From NCBI GenBank assembly GCA_029881805.1, contig JAOULW010000014.1, positions 1-53,813 on the forward strand: a stretch of DNA of 53,813 bases. The letters run 5' to 3'. The position numbers and the translations under genes are program-made. Numbering within the stretch: the stretch's first letter is position 1; each line of letters begins with the position of its first letter. Positions 25,658-34,236 of the stretch are shown piece by piece. The notes under the pieces were generated by a model. That model made no database searches. It was not told where the DNA came from and saw only the letters and a program-made list of their open reading frames with translations. The DNA is from Candidatus Bathyarchaeota archaeon (lineage in GTDB: Archaea; Thermoproteota; Bathyarchaeia; Bathyarchaeales; Bathycorpusculaceae).

Positions 25658-26956
25658 GTGGCGGAAAAATTGAGAGTAATAGCTGATTTGCACATACACA
25701 GTCGTCACAGTCGCGCCACAAGCCAACGAATGTGCCCTGAGGAGATAGCTCGCTTTGCAAGAATCAAGGGCTTAAACCTTGTGGGCACTGGGGATTTCAC
25801 GCATCCAAAATGGGTTGGAGAACTTCAGGAAACCTTGGTTCAAGCTTCAGACACTGGCTTGTACAAAGTGGCAAAAGATCCAGAATTACCTGTGCGCTTC
25901 ATGATGACGGCAGAGGTAAGCACAATATTTACTTTTGAAAACGAGGTCAAGAAGATTCACCATGTACTTTTGACGCCAAATATGGAAATTGCCGTACAAA
26001 TCAATGATAAATTATCAAAATACGGCGACTTGACCGCGGATGGCAGACCAACATTGAACATGTCAGCGCCACTTCTTATTGAAGAAATAATGGCGGTTTC
26101 AAGTGAAAACATGGTTTTTCCAGCTCATGCTTGGACACCGTGGTTCAGCATTTTCGGTGCCTTCAGCGGTTTCAACAGTGTTGAGGATTGTTATCAAGAC
26201 ATGACGAAGCACATTCATGCCTTAGAAACTGGGCTTTCCTCTGATCCGCCAATGAACTGGCGTCTAAGCAAACTCGACCAATTCGTTTTGGTTTCAAACA
26301 GTGACAGTCACAGTTTTTGGCCTTGGCGAATCGGCAGAGAAGCTAACGTCTTTGAATTGGAGAAGTTGAGCTATTATGAGATTGTTGATGCCATTCGGCA
26401 AAAAGATAAGGCGCGTTTCAAGTCTACGATAGAGACAGATCCAGCATATGGAAAATATCATTGGACCGGTCACAGAAACTGCAATGTAGCGCTTTCTCCA
26501 CAAGAAGCGATAAAACTTGGAAACACTTGTCCAGTTTGTCGCAAAAAGCTCACCAAAGGCGTCGAACAGCGTGTGGAAGAGCTTGCCGATCGTCCTGCTG
26601 GCTTTAAACCCGCAAATGCTGCGGGCTTTATAAGGTTGCTTCCGCTTTCAGAGATTATTGCAACAGTATTGGGCACAGATTCTCCTTCATCCAGGAGGGT
26701 GTGGAGCACCTACAATCTGCTCATTGAAAGTTTCGGCGACGAATACGCTGTTCTTATTGACGCCTCGATAGAGAAGTTAAATAGACTTGTTGATGCGAAA
26801 GTCGCAGAGGCAATTGTTAGGGTCAGAGAAGGACGTGTTGAAGTTATACCGGGATATGATGGCGTTTATGGAAGGCTTGTAGTGTTCGAAGACGATTATG
26901 CAAAAAAGCCTTCTTTAAAAAGAGTTAAACAAATGAATCTTGCAGATTTTCTTTAA
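25658..26956 (+). CDS. Endonuclease Q (PHP-domain, TIGR00375 family)
   Basis: A 432-residue protein of the EndoQ family known from Pyrococcus and relatives. Known members cleave DNA 5' of deaminated bases or abasic sites. The PHP catalytic domain has DLHIHSRHS near residue 10, GTGDFTHP, a PAHAWTPWFSIFGAF segment and SNSDSHSFWPWRIG, all metal-binding landmarks. A zinc-finger part follows, with CNVALSPQEA, then CPVCRKKL. A C-terminal helical region (VEELADRPAGFKP onward) completes it. The start is GTG 25658. It is probably a uracil/hypoxanthine repair enzyme. Family assignment is firm. Confidence 0.92.
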   Translation: MAEKLRVIADLHIHSRHSRATSQRMCPEEIARFARIKGLNLVGTGDFTHPKWVGELQETLVQASDTGLYKVAKDPELPVRFMMTAEVSTIFTFENEVKKIHHVLLTPNMEIAVQINDKLSKYGDLTADGRPTLNMSAPLLIEEIMAVSSENMVFPAHAWTPWFSIFGAFSGFNSVEDCYQDMTKHIHALETGLSSDPPMNWRLSKLDQFVLVSNSDSHSFWPWRIGREANVFELEKLSYYEIVDAIRQKDKARFKSTIETDPAYGKYHWTGHRNCNVALSPQEAIKLGNTCPVCRKKLTKGVEQRVEELADRPAGFKPANAAGFIRLLPLSEIIATVLGTDSPSSRRVWSTYNLLIESFGDEYAVLIDASIEKLNRLVDAKVAEAIVRVREGRVEVIPGYDGVYGRLVVFEDDYAKKPSLKRVKQMNLADFL

Positions 26957-27053
26957 CGATGATTTTGTATGCGCCTATGTGTAGGTGTGTTTAACGAATC
27001 TACGACAAACCTTATTAAGTCGTAATACACAATATAACTACCGTGTGAGCGCA

Positions 27054-27389
27054 ATGGAAACTCCAACTCGAGAAAAGAAGAAAGAAAACAAGATTTCCAG
27101 AATCATAGATGGTGTCCTGAGGCAAATTTTTGGAGAAGAGGCAACTCTTTTGATATACAGACACTTAGAAAGTAAATACTCACTGAAGCAGAATGATATA
27201 TCTGAAAAGATTGATGTATTTACGAAAGGACTTGAGGAGTTTTTGAGTTCTGGAGCTTACGTTATTGAGCGGAGAATTCTGGAGGATATATACTCAAGTT
27301 ACGGTCTAATTCGTAGACTGGAATTAGAGAAAATGCAAGAAGAATGCGACTTTGTCAGCCAAGTTAGGTCGATCATGCGGAAAGCATAA
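27054..27389 (+). CDS. Conserved archaeal protein of unknown function
   Basis: A 111-residue, mostly alpha-helical and soluble protein. I prefer ATG 27054 (METPTREKKKENK). The upstream extension from 26985 lies in what looks like promoter sequence (CCTTATTAAG near 27008). The core reads GVLRQIFGEEATLLIYRHLE, then YSLKQNDISEKIDVFTKGL. I recall short archaeal helical proteins of this pattern but cannot name a function. No metal ligands or membrane segments are visible. Confidence 0.65.
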   Translation: METPTREKKKENKISRIIDGVLRQIFGEEATLLIYRHLESKYSLKQNDISEKIDVFTKGLEEFLSSGAYVIERRILEDIYSSYGLIRRLELEKMQEECDFVSQVRSIMRKA

Positions 27390-27486
27390 GCAATTTTTCC
27401 ACGTTTAGATTTCTGCTCGTAGCCATCGGCAAAAATATTTTTCCTTATTCTCTAAATTAGCTGAGAATGGTAAGAAAAAGCAACTA

Positions 27487-27496
27487 TTTTTATAAG
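27487..27496 (+). promoter_or_regulatory. TATA box of the tldD-pmbA operon
   Basis: TTTTTATAAG about 60 bases before the TTG at 27550. The predicted transcript start is near 27517, which leaves room for the GAAGGAG site. Confidence 0.4.
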
Positions 27497-27549
27497 ACTG
27501 TTTCTTGAATAAGTCTCTTCCAAAATGCAGTATTAGAAGGAGATTTTCA

Positions 27550-28932
27550 TTGAAAGAGGTTTTAATTAAAGCTGTTGACGCTGCTCAGAAGTTCGGTGCT
27601 GAATATGTCGAGGTTCGCTTCGAGAAGCTTCTTAAGACTATGCTCACGCTCAAAGAAGGCCGTGTTGAAGCAGCTAAACAGGGAATTGAAAATGGCGCTG
27701 CTTTGCGTGTGCTTGTCAAGGGCGCATGGGGTTTTGCATCGGTTGGAATCCTAAACACTGAAACACTTACTAGCGCTGTTTTGGATGCGTGCAAGATGGC
27801 GAAAGTTGCAAGTTCAAGACTTAAAGCACCTATCAATCTCGTCAAAACTAAAGCTGTTGAAGATAAGGTCGTGGTGAAATCTTTGAAAGACCCGTCAAAA
27901 ATTCCTGTAGAAGATAAGATAAGTATGGCGTTGACCATGAACAACATTATTTTGGGCTATGACAATCGCGTTAAGAGTTGCACAGTAGACTATCTTGATT
28001 TAATTGGAACAAACTATTTCCTGAGTAGCGAGGGCACGTACATTGAACAGGAGAAGCTCTATGTTCTGTCAAGAATAACAGCCACAGCAATAGAAGCTGG
28101 TATTTTTACCTTCAGCCGAGAGGAAATTGGGTCGACATCTGGGTACGAGATATTTGATGTTGAAACTCCAGAAATTGTGGGTGAAAAAGTTGCGAAACGA
28201 GCAGTTGAGCAATTGAAAGCGAAATCTCCTAAAGGTGGAACTTACCCAGCTGTTCTGGGGCCAAATGTGGTTGGCGTTTTTGTCCATGAGGCTTTTGGAC
28301 ATTTGGCCGAAGCTGACTTAACATTGTCTGGTTCTATACTACTAAGTAAGCTTGGTAAAAAGATCGCTTCCGACGTTGTTACTTTTTATGATGACGGCAC
28401 AATAAACGGGGCTTTCGGGTCCTCCAAATATGATGAAGAAGGGATTCCGACACAGAAAACCCTACTTGTAAAAGATGGCATCGTGGCTGGATTAATGCAT
28501 AGCCGTGAGACCGCACACAAATTTAATACAACACCAACAGGTAACATGAGGGCTGAAAGCTTTCGAGTGGAACCGATCATACGAATGCGTAACACGTTCA
28601 TGGAACCAAAGGACCATTCCTTTGAAGAGCTGGTCAGCGACATAAGATTTGGCTATTATCTTAAGAGTTTTAGAGGCGGTCAAGCAAATTTGGACGGCAC
28701 TTTTCAGGTTGGGATTCAAGAAGCTTATGAAATAGTCAATGGTGAAGTGGGCGAGCCAGTGCGTAATGCTTCCATAAGTGGCAACACGCTTGAAACCTTG
28801 CTTAAGGTGGATGCTGCAGGAAAGGATTTTAGATTGTGGCCGGGAAGATGCGGAAAAGGACAAACAGCTTTTGTGTGCGATGGCGGCCCTCACGTCAGGA
28901 TTAAGGAGGTGCTTGTTGGTGGCAGTGCCTAA
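27550..28932 (+). CDS. tldD: TldD-family metalloprotease subunit
   Basis: A 460-residue TldD homologue, the active subunit of the TldD/TldE (PmbA) peptidase that degrades unfolded peptides. The zinc motif HEAFGHLAE is complete, with the downstream [19 protein letters not shown] segment typical of TldD. The frame is open from 27505. However, the TTG at 27550 follows GAAGGAG (27537-27543) at correct spacing and matches the family start [22 protein letters not shown]. The last 14 bases overlap the partner gene. Together they most likely form a heterodimer. Confidence 0.92.
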   Translation: MKEVLIKAVDAAQKFGAEYVEVRFEKLLKTMLTLKEGRVEAAKQGIENGAALRVLVKGAWGFASVGILNTETLTSAVLDACKMAKVASSRLKAPINLVKTKAVEDKVVVKSLKDPSKIPVEDKISMALTMNNIILGYDNRVKSCTVDYLDLIGTNYFLSSEGTYIEQEKLYVLSRITATAIEAGIFTFSREEIGSTSGYEIFDVETPEIVGEKVAKRAVEQLKAKSPKGGTYPAVLGPNVVGVFVHEAFGHLAEADLTLSGSILLSKLGKKIASDVVTFYDDGTINGAFGSSKYDEEGIPTQKTLLVKDGIVAGLMHSRETAHKFNTTPTGNMRAESFRVEPIIRMRNTFMEPKDHSFEELVSDIRFGYYLKSFRGGQANLDGTFQVGIQEAYEIVNGEVGEPVRNASISGNTLETLLKVDAAGKDFRLWPGRCGKGQTAFVCDGGPHVRIKEVLVGGSA

Positions 28933-30283
28933 GCAAGAGGACATGCTGAGTTTAGTTGAAGAAGCAGTTGGTTTTGCGTCTAAGAATGGTGCAGATGAAG
29001 CTGAGGCATATTTGTATCAAGGGCTGACAACAAATGTTAGTATTGAACGTGGACAAATTGCTAGAAGCTCTCGAATAATTGACCAGGGTTTAGGGGTCAG
29101 GGTCATAGTTAACAAAGCCGTAGGCTTTTCATACACAAACATGTTAGAAAACAAAGCAATAGTCGAAGAAACTATTTTGAAGGCTTTGAGTTTTGCTAAG
29201 GCAAGCAAACGGGATGAAAACTGGCACAGTCTTCCAGCCGGGAGACCCAGCGCATCTGTTGAAGGCACTTATGACGGTAATGTTGTTGAGCTTCGTTCTG
29301 AGGATTTAGTGAAACTCGCTTCTGAGATGTTGGATGCCGCTGAAAATAAGGATAAGCGGGTTTTTCCAATAGAGGGAGGCGTAGGAGCATCGCACCTGTC
29401 TCACGCTATTGCTAATTCGAGTGGTGTTGCAAATTTTGACCAAGGAACGATCATTGAATGCAATTTGGCAGCAATCGGTCAAGAAAAAGGTGAAGTTACG
29501 CCTGTATGCTTCGAGTTCAATGCTGAAAGAAGTTGCAGCATTAACCCACAGTGGGTTGGCGACGAAGCTGCGCGGCTGGCGATTTCCGCCCTTGGCGCTA
29601 AAAAAGTGGAGACAAAAGCCACTACCGTAATATTTACTCAATTTGCATTACAGCAGCTTCTTTATTTCACTTTGATTAATGCGGTTAAGGCGGATTATGT
29701 GCAGAGGAATCAGTCTGCCTTTAAAGGAAGAATTGGAGAAAAGGTGGCTTCTGAAAACGTGACGATCTACGATGACGGCTTATGTAGAGGCGGTCTTCGC
29801 ACATGGAAATTTGATGGTGAAGGAGTTCCCCAACAGAAAACTGTTATCATAGAAAAGGGCGTCTTGTGCAACTTCATCTACGATGATTACACTGCTAAGA
29901 AAGAAGGTAGAGATAGCACTGGAAACGCTACGAGAGCTGGATATTTATCTACGCCTAATGTGGAAGCTACAAATTTTCATTTGATGGCTGGAAACAAATC
30001 GCCTGAAGAGCTTATCAGTGAAATGGGTGAAGGTCTAATTGTGTACTATTTGCAAGGCGCGCACAGCAGTAATCCAGCCAGTGGAGAATTCTCTGTTGTT
30101 GCGACCCCTGCTTGGAAAATTCGGAATGGCGAAGTTACATATGCTACTAGAGGAGCGATGTTGACCGGTAATGTTTTCCATGTATTAAAAAATATTTCGG
30201 CGCTGGCTAATAATGAGCGGAAGGTTGGGCAATTGATTGCGCCTTGGGTTCTTGTGAGAAATGTTAAAGTTATAGGAAAGTAA
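28919..30283 (+). CDS. pmbA: PmbA/TldE-family metalloprotease partner
   Basis: A 454-residue homologue of PmbA (TldE), the second subunit of the TldD/TldE protease. The start is GTG 28919 behind AAGGAGGTG (28902-28910). The open frame reaches further up, but that part overlaps tldD coding and lacks resemblance. The opening [25 protein letters not shown] is typical, and the C-terminal part has [21 protein letters not shown]. It lacks the HExxxH motif of TldD, as expected for this subunit. The overlap indicates translational coupling. Confidence 0.9.
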   Translation: MAVPKQEDMLSLVEEAVGFASKNGADEAEAYLYQGLTTNVSIERGQIARSSRIIDQGLGVRVIVNKAVGFSYTNMLENKAIVEETILKALSFAKASKRDENWHSLPAGRPSASVEGTYDGNVVELRSEDLVKLASEMLDAAENKDKRVFPIEGGVGASHLSHAIANSSGVANFDQGTIIECNLAAIGQEKGEVTPVCFEFNAERSCSINPQWVGDEAARLAISALGAKKVETKATTVIFTQFALQQLLYFTLINAVKADYVQRNQSAFKGRIGEKVASENVTIYDDGLCRGGLRTWKFDGEGVPQQKTVIIEKGVLCNFIYDDYTAKKEGRDSTGNATRAGYLSTPNVEATNFHLMAGNKSPEELISEMGEGLIVYYLQGAHSSNPASGEFSVVATPAWKIRNGEVTYATRGAMLTGNVFHVLKNISALANNERKVGQLIAPWVLVRNVKVIGK

Positions 30284-30323
30284 ATAACTTAGATTTTCGT
30301 TGACCGAATGAAGAGGCGAGAAT

Positions 30324-31262
30324 TTGAGGGCAGAAATCAGGCAAAAACTAGTCAAATTTAACACGGTTCGGAGAGTAGTCCAATTCTTGTCCTTCATATT
30401 CTTTGGTGCAGTGGTCTTCAATCTAGGTGCTTTGCCGCTTTTGTTTCCTGTCCTGTGGACATTGGGGCTGGAGCAGAACACTGTGGGCGATGCTTTTACT
30501 GCAGTACAGTTGATGCTTAGTGGGTGGGAGGGTTTTGGCGTCGTCTTCCCATGGCTTGCATTAGCTTCATTCCTAATTACCGGTGTGCTAGTCGGCAAAT
30601 CTCTTTGCGGTTGGGTTTGCCCTTTCGGTTTTATTCAAGAATTATTAGGCTTTATCAAACGTAAACATACGGAGTTTTCCGTCAGAACTCATGAAAGCAT
30701 GGTGTACGCGAAATATGCTGTTTTAGCCATTTCCTTGTTCATCAGCCTGACTTTTTCTGCTTCAAAAGTCCTAGGAGTAAGCAGAACATATGAAGATGCT
30801 TTGGGAATTTTTGCTTATACGCCTTTTACCGCGTTAAGCCCAGCGGAAACCTTGTTCGCAACCTTGCCAAAGATGTTTCTAAACTTCCGCAATGCTTTAT
30901 TGCAGGTGGCTTTTTGGGATGCCGTTTCGGGAATTGCGTCACTTCCTCCTCTCTTCTGGGTTCAATTCGTGATTATGGCTGGCGTTCTTGTTTTTGCGGC
31001 TTTGGTGCCGCGGGGCTGGTGTAAATATTTTTGTCCGCATGGAGCGATAATGGCTGTTTTGAACAGGGTTAGTTTTCTTGGTTTGCGTAGGGATTTGGTC
31101 AAATGCGCTAAGGGTGAATGCCGACTTTGTGTTGAGGCTTGTCCGATGCGGGTTCGCATCTTAGACTTGCCTTGGGAGAAATTTAGTGACCCAGAATGCA
31201 TTTACTGCATGAAGTGCGTAGACGCTTGCGAGAACAAGGCGATTAGGTTAAAATACCCGTGA
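30324..31262 (+). CDS. NapH/MauN-like membrane protein with ferredoxin clusters
   Basis: A 312-residue membrane protein with about five hydrophobic segments (roughly 20-43, 70-95, 125-145, 190-215, 220-240). It carries the NapH signature CGWVCPFGFIQELL and the second CKYFCPHGAIMAVL. A C-terminal dicluster ferredoxin has CRLCVEACPM and CIYCMKCVDACEN. Members move electrons between quinol or flavoprotein pools and partner oxidoreductases. It lies 40 bases downstream of pmbA and may be in the same transcript. No terminal reductase is nearby. Start TTG 30324. Confidence 0.85.
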   Translation: MRAEIRQKLVKFNTVRRVVQFLSFIFFGAVVFNLGALPLLFPVLWTLGLEQNTVGDAFTAVQLMLSGWEGFGVVFPWLALASFLITGVLVGKSLCGWVCPFGFIQELLGFIKRKHTEFSVRTHESMVYAKYAVLAISLFISLTFSASKVLGVSRTYEDALGIFAYTPFTALSPAETLFATLPKMFLNFRNALLQVAFWDAVSGIASLPPLFWVQFVIMAGVLVFAALVPRGWCKYFCPHGAIMAVLNRVSFLGLRRDLVKCAKGECRLCVEACPMRVRILDLPWEKFSDPECIYCMKCVDACENKAIRLKYP

Positions 31263-31389
31263 AATTGTGAAACTAAAGAAATTTTTCTTTATTAATCGAG
31301 TTTATTATCTGAATTATTGTTAGTATGTGATTCGATATTAACATGTAACCATAAGATGTTTCCATAATTATTAAATAATTAATACTTAA

Positions 31390-31488
31390 TTGAGTATTAA
31401 GCCAATAGTTACACTAGCCGCTGGAGGAATAGTTGCAACGGCATTTACAATAAAATGGAAAAAAGGGAGATTGAACACTACAAGATAA
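31390..31488 (+). CDS. Possible 32-residue single-membrane-span protein
   Basis: A short frame from TTG 31390 to TAA 31488, in the otherwise empty 255-base gap after the NapH-like gene. It encodes one hydrophobic segment (IVTLAAGGIVATAFTI) followed by a basic tail (KWKKGR). No good ribosome binding site is visible, so it is only a candidate. The rest of the gap (31263-31389) is AT-rich with no other signal. Confidence 0.3.
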   Translation: MSIKPIVTLAAGGIVATAFTIKWKKGRLNTTR

Positions 31489-31517
31489 AATAAGCAGCCA
31501 ACAAGAGGAAACAAAGA

Positions 31518-32054
31518 ATGGGGATTGACGAGTCAAAAATTGAGGATGTTTTAGAATCTTTTGAAAAAGCTAAGGCTCAGGAGGGAAAGACCAAGATTAA
31601 AGAGGAAGAAAATGTTTGGAGGGCTTTGGTTAAGTACTTTGCGCATGGACTTGGGTTCTCTATTCTGTTTGGACTCTTGTTATTTGTTTGGGTAGCGATT
31701 TTTGTTGTTCTAGTGATTGGCGCGCTCATTATTGGGTTAATCATAGGTATAGGTTTACTAGTACTTTTTGTCGGGTTCATCAACAGCTTTCTCATGTCTG
31801 TTATATGGGGGTTTTCTATGAAAACCAGTTTCTGGAGCATAATTTCCCACGGAATAGTGCTTTTGATCGGATTAGTTATTGTAGGCATTATCTTTATAAT
31901 ACCCCAACTTGTGGATCCCAGCATAACCACACAAATACTCATGCTAGTCGTAGGCTCTATTCCACGAGGTTTTGTTGCCAAAAAGATAGGTGAAATGTGG
32001 GAAGGTGAAGAGAGAAGTGGAGAAATTCAGTACACCATTCCAGAAAAATTGTAG
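31518..32054 (+). CDS. Multi-span membrane protein of unknown function
   Basis: A 178-residue protein. The first 35 residues are charged and cytoplasmic-looking (GIDESKIEDVLESFEKAK). Then come three to four long hydrophobic segments covering about 40-140. A short basic C-terminus with VAKKIGEMWEGEERSGE follows. I do not recognise the family. It is probably a small integral membrane protein. The ATG at 31518 is preceded by AAGAGGAAA. It is convergent with the glycosyltransferase cluster. Confidence 0.7.
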   Translation: MGIDESKIEDVLESFEKAKAQEGKTKIKEEENVWRALVKYFAHGLGFSILFGLLLFVWVAIFVVLVIGALIIGLIIGIGLLVLFVGFINSFLMSVIWGFSMKTSFWSIISHGIVLLIGLVIVGIIFIIPQLVDPSITTQILMLVVGSIPRGFVAKKIGEMWEGEERSGEIQYTIPEKL

Positions 32055-32072
32055 CCTAAAAGAGATAGAACG

Positions 32073-33281
32073 TTAAGCCCAAAAGCTCTTCGAGTACTCG
32101 CCTAAAACAGCTTCATAGATACCTTTTGTCTGCTGGGCTATCTTACTCCAATTGTATTTTTCTTGAACTTTCTTGTACGCATTTTTCCTTATCAAGTTCG
32201 CATAAGCGTCATCAAGAAGCACTTTTGTTATCCCCCACGCAAGCGAATCGGGATTATTCACATAGACTTTGACACCAGTCACATCATGCTCAACTATTTC
32301 AGACAAGCCGCCGGTGTCTGAGACCACGACTGGGCTTTTTGCAGCCATTGCTTCAAGAGCAACAATTCCGAAAGGCTCGAAAAGAGACGGCACGACACAC
32401 ACATCTGCACATTTCTGTAATTTCCTTAAGGTATCGTCATCCACAAATCCAGTAAACAATACTTTGTGAGCTAACCCCATGCCTCTCACGAGGCTTGAAA
32501 GCTGTTCTTTCATGTAACCGTTGCCAACAATTATAAACTTTGCATTTGCTTTTCCCAAAACCTTCGGAACAGCATTGACAAACACGTGTGCTCCCTTCTC
32601 ATAAACCAGTCTTCCGACAAAAAGCACAATTTTCTCTTCTGGCATGGCAAATTTGCTTCTAAATTGACCTAGATTCTCGTTTTCAGCTTTTTCGTACACC
32701 TCCGTGTTTACACCATTTGGAACCATGCTCAGCTTATCTCCAGGCAATCCAAAAGCCCATCGAACATGCGAAACCATGTAATCGCTGCAGCATATAACTC
32801 TCCATGCCTCATAGGTTAGCCACGCCTCTGTCTCATGAATCATCTTCTCATAATCAAAGTGAATGCCATTCCTTCGTCCAATCTCAGTGGAGTGCATTGT
32901 GGCTAAAAGCGGCTTTCTAAAAGTGTGCTTAAGACCGATTCCCGCGGTTGCCACAAGCCAATCGTGAGCATGAAAAACATCAACCTTATTGCCCAAATCA
33001 TTAACGAGGGCGGCCGTCTCCTTTTGCATATTCACATTCATCAAATAAACCCAAGTTGCAAAATCAGGAGAAGGGTTCTTGTATGAATCCATTCTAAAAA
33101 CTTCCATACCATCCACAACTTCATGCTGAGGTGCTCCAGGAAAATCACATGTAACCACATAAACCTTCATGCCGTTTTTTGCCAGACTCTTCGACAAATA
33201 ATAAACATGTGGCGATATTCCACCAATAATCCTTGGCGGAAACTCCCAGGAAAGCATAATAACAGTCAGGTCTCGAGTCAC
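32073..33281 (-). CDS. Glycosyltransferase family 4, glycogen-synthase-like
   Basis: A GT-B fold glycosyltransferase of 402 residues. The acceptor domain opens with LSWEFPPRIIGGISPHVYYLS, the family's GG loop. The donor domain contains VLFVGRLVYEKGAH and the E-x7-E motif in PSLFEPFGIVALEAMA. It resembles archaeal ADP/UDP-glucose-type glucan synthases and trehalose synthases. Start is ATG 33281, overlapping the upstream gene's end by four bases. Context of a GH57 enzyme two genes upstream supports alpha-glucan metabolism. Substrate is inferred. Confidence 0.87.
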   Translation of the reverse strand: MTRDLTVIMLSWEFPPRIIGGISPHVYYLSKSLAKNGMKVYVVTCDFPGAPQHEVVDGMEVFRMDSYKNPSPDFATWVYLMNVNMQKETAALVNDLGNKVDVFHAHDWLVATAGIGLKHTFRKPLLATMHSTEIGRRNGIHFDYEKMIHETEAWLTYEAWRVICCSDYMVSHVRWAFGLPGDKLSMVPNGVNTEVYEKAENENLGQFRSKFAMPEEKIVLFVGRLVYEKGAHVFVNAVPKVLGKANAKFIIVGNGYMKEQLSSLVRGMGLAHKVLFTGFVDDDTLRKLQKCADVCVVPSLFEPFGIVALEAMAAKSPVVVSDTGGLSEIVEHDVTGVKVYVNNPDSLAWGITKVLLDDAYANLIRKNAYKKVQEKYNWSKIAQQTKGIYEAVLGEYSKSFWA

Positions 33282-33913
33282 TTTGGATTTGCACCCTCTG
33301 TAACATCCTTGTACGTTTCTAAAATTCTCTTTGTCCAGTTAGCAGATTTTGAAGGAATCACTTGCATTTTCTCCATTGGAACCTTGTAGACCCGATAAGT
33401 TTCATCTCGCATCCACTCAGACTTTACAATCAATCTTGCAGCTTCATACATCCCCAACCACTCGATGCTCTTGATAGCCATGTTAAAAGGCGAATTCGCA
33501 CCATGGGAACGATGCTCTTCTAGGCTTTCAACCGAATAAATAAAGGGAATGTTAAGCGCTTTCTTCAGAGTAACCGCAGCCGGTATGAAATGCCAATCAT
33601 ATACATCGATTACGTCAACATGCTTGTTTACGCTGTAATATATGTTTGCTGCCGCCCTTTCCACTTCTTGGTTTAACGTGAGAACCCATGTGAGGACACC
33701 AATATGAGTGCGAACCGGATTCACTACTCTATAGGTTTTAACACCATCGGTCTCATTATATTGCTCCGTCAAATAGTCATGATAGGTAACAACATATATT
33801 CCCACACTGTTTCTAACAAGCTGTGCAGCAAGTTCTCTCACATGATTTGCTAGTTGCCCAACTATTCTCGGCGGATACTCCCACGAGAAAATTATAGCGT
33901 TCATTATTGTCAC
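33278..33913 (-). CDS. GT-B N-terminal domain only, with fused terminal helix
   Basis: A 211-residue homologue of the neighbouring glycosyltransferase's first domain: FSWEYPPRIVGQLANHVREL, then DVIDVYDWHFIPAAVTL and YEAARLIVKSEWM. At the inter-domain hinge (MQVIPSKSAN) the sequence jumps straight to WTKRILETYKDV. That resembles the last helix of GT4 enzymes, which packs back on the N-domain. The donor-binding Rossmann domain with E-x7-E is absent. Also the GG of the acceptor loop is changed to GQ. It may be a non-catalytic partner or regulatory subunit of the adjacent enzyme. Start GTG 33913 or ATG 33904. Confidence 0.75.
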   Translation of the reverse strand: MTIMNAIIFSWEYPPRIVGQLANHVRELAAQLVRNSVGIYVVTYHDYLTEQYNETDGVKTYRVVNPVRTHIGVLTWVLTLNQEVERAAANIYYSVNKHVDVIDVYDWHFIPAAVTLKKALNIPFIYSVESLEEHRSHGANSPFNMAIKSIEWLGMYEAARLIVKSEWMRDETYRVYKVPMEKMQVIPSKSANWTKRILETYKDVTEGANPK

Positions 33914-34179
33914 TACGTAAAAAGTGCGCAGACCTTTATTATCCCGCGTCCAGTCAGGTAATACCGTTTTTTTCCTTCATTATCCGTGAAGCTTTCAGCA
34001 AATCCTTCAGATTTATAATTATCAAGGACCCTCTCCACCTCTCCTAGGTCAATTTGTAAAACCTGCGATAGCTCCTCGCTTCTTCTAGCTAAGTCAGGAG
34101 CTGTTGCACATAAATTATGTAATGTTTGCAGAATTTTTTCTGATAATGGAAGCTCTTCTCTCAATTTTTCCACCGTCAA
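33913..34179 (-). CDS. Small winged-helix-like DNA-binding protein
   Basis: An 88-residue protein whose middle looks like a helix-turn-helix (ARRSEELSQVLQIDLGEVERVLDNYKSEGF) followed by a wing (NEGKKRYYLTGRGIIKV). It is short enough to be just one wHTH domain. It starts at TTG 34179 and shares one base with the next gene. Position between the GH57 enzyme and glycosyltransferases suggests a local regulator. That role is inference. Confidence 0.7.
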   Translation of the reverse strand: MTVEKLREELPLSEKILQTLHNLCATAPDLARRSEELSQVLQIDLGEVERVLDNYKSEGFAESFTDNEGKKRYYLTGRGIIKVCALFT

Positions 34180-34236
34180 GTAGCATAAACATAATTCTAG
34201 TGAATGTTTTCTTATAAAAGCCTACGCGAGCGCGCT

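Noticed and set aside
27585-27947. 120-codon antisense ORF inside tldD
   Set aside because: It mirrors the coding periodicity of the TldD N-terminal domain, has no recognisable motif and no start signals.
28492-28944. 150-codon antisense ORF at the tldD-pmbA junction
   Set aside because: Lies opposite strongly conserved protease sequence and shows no family resemblance.
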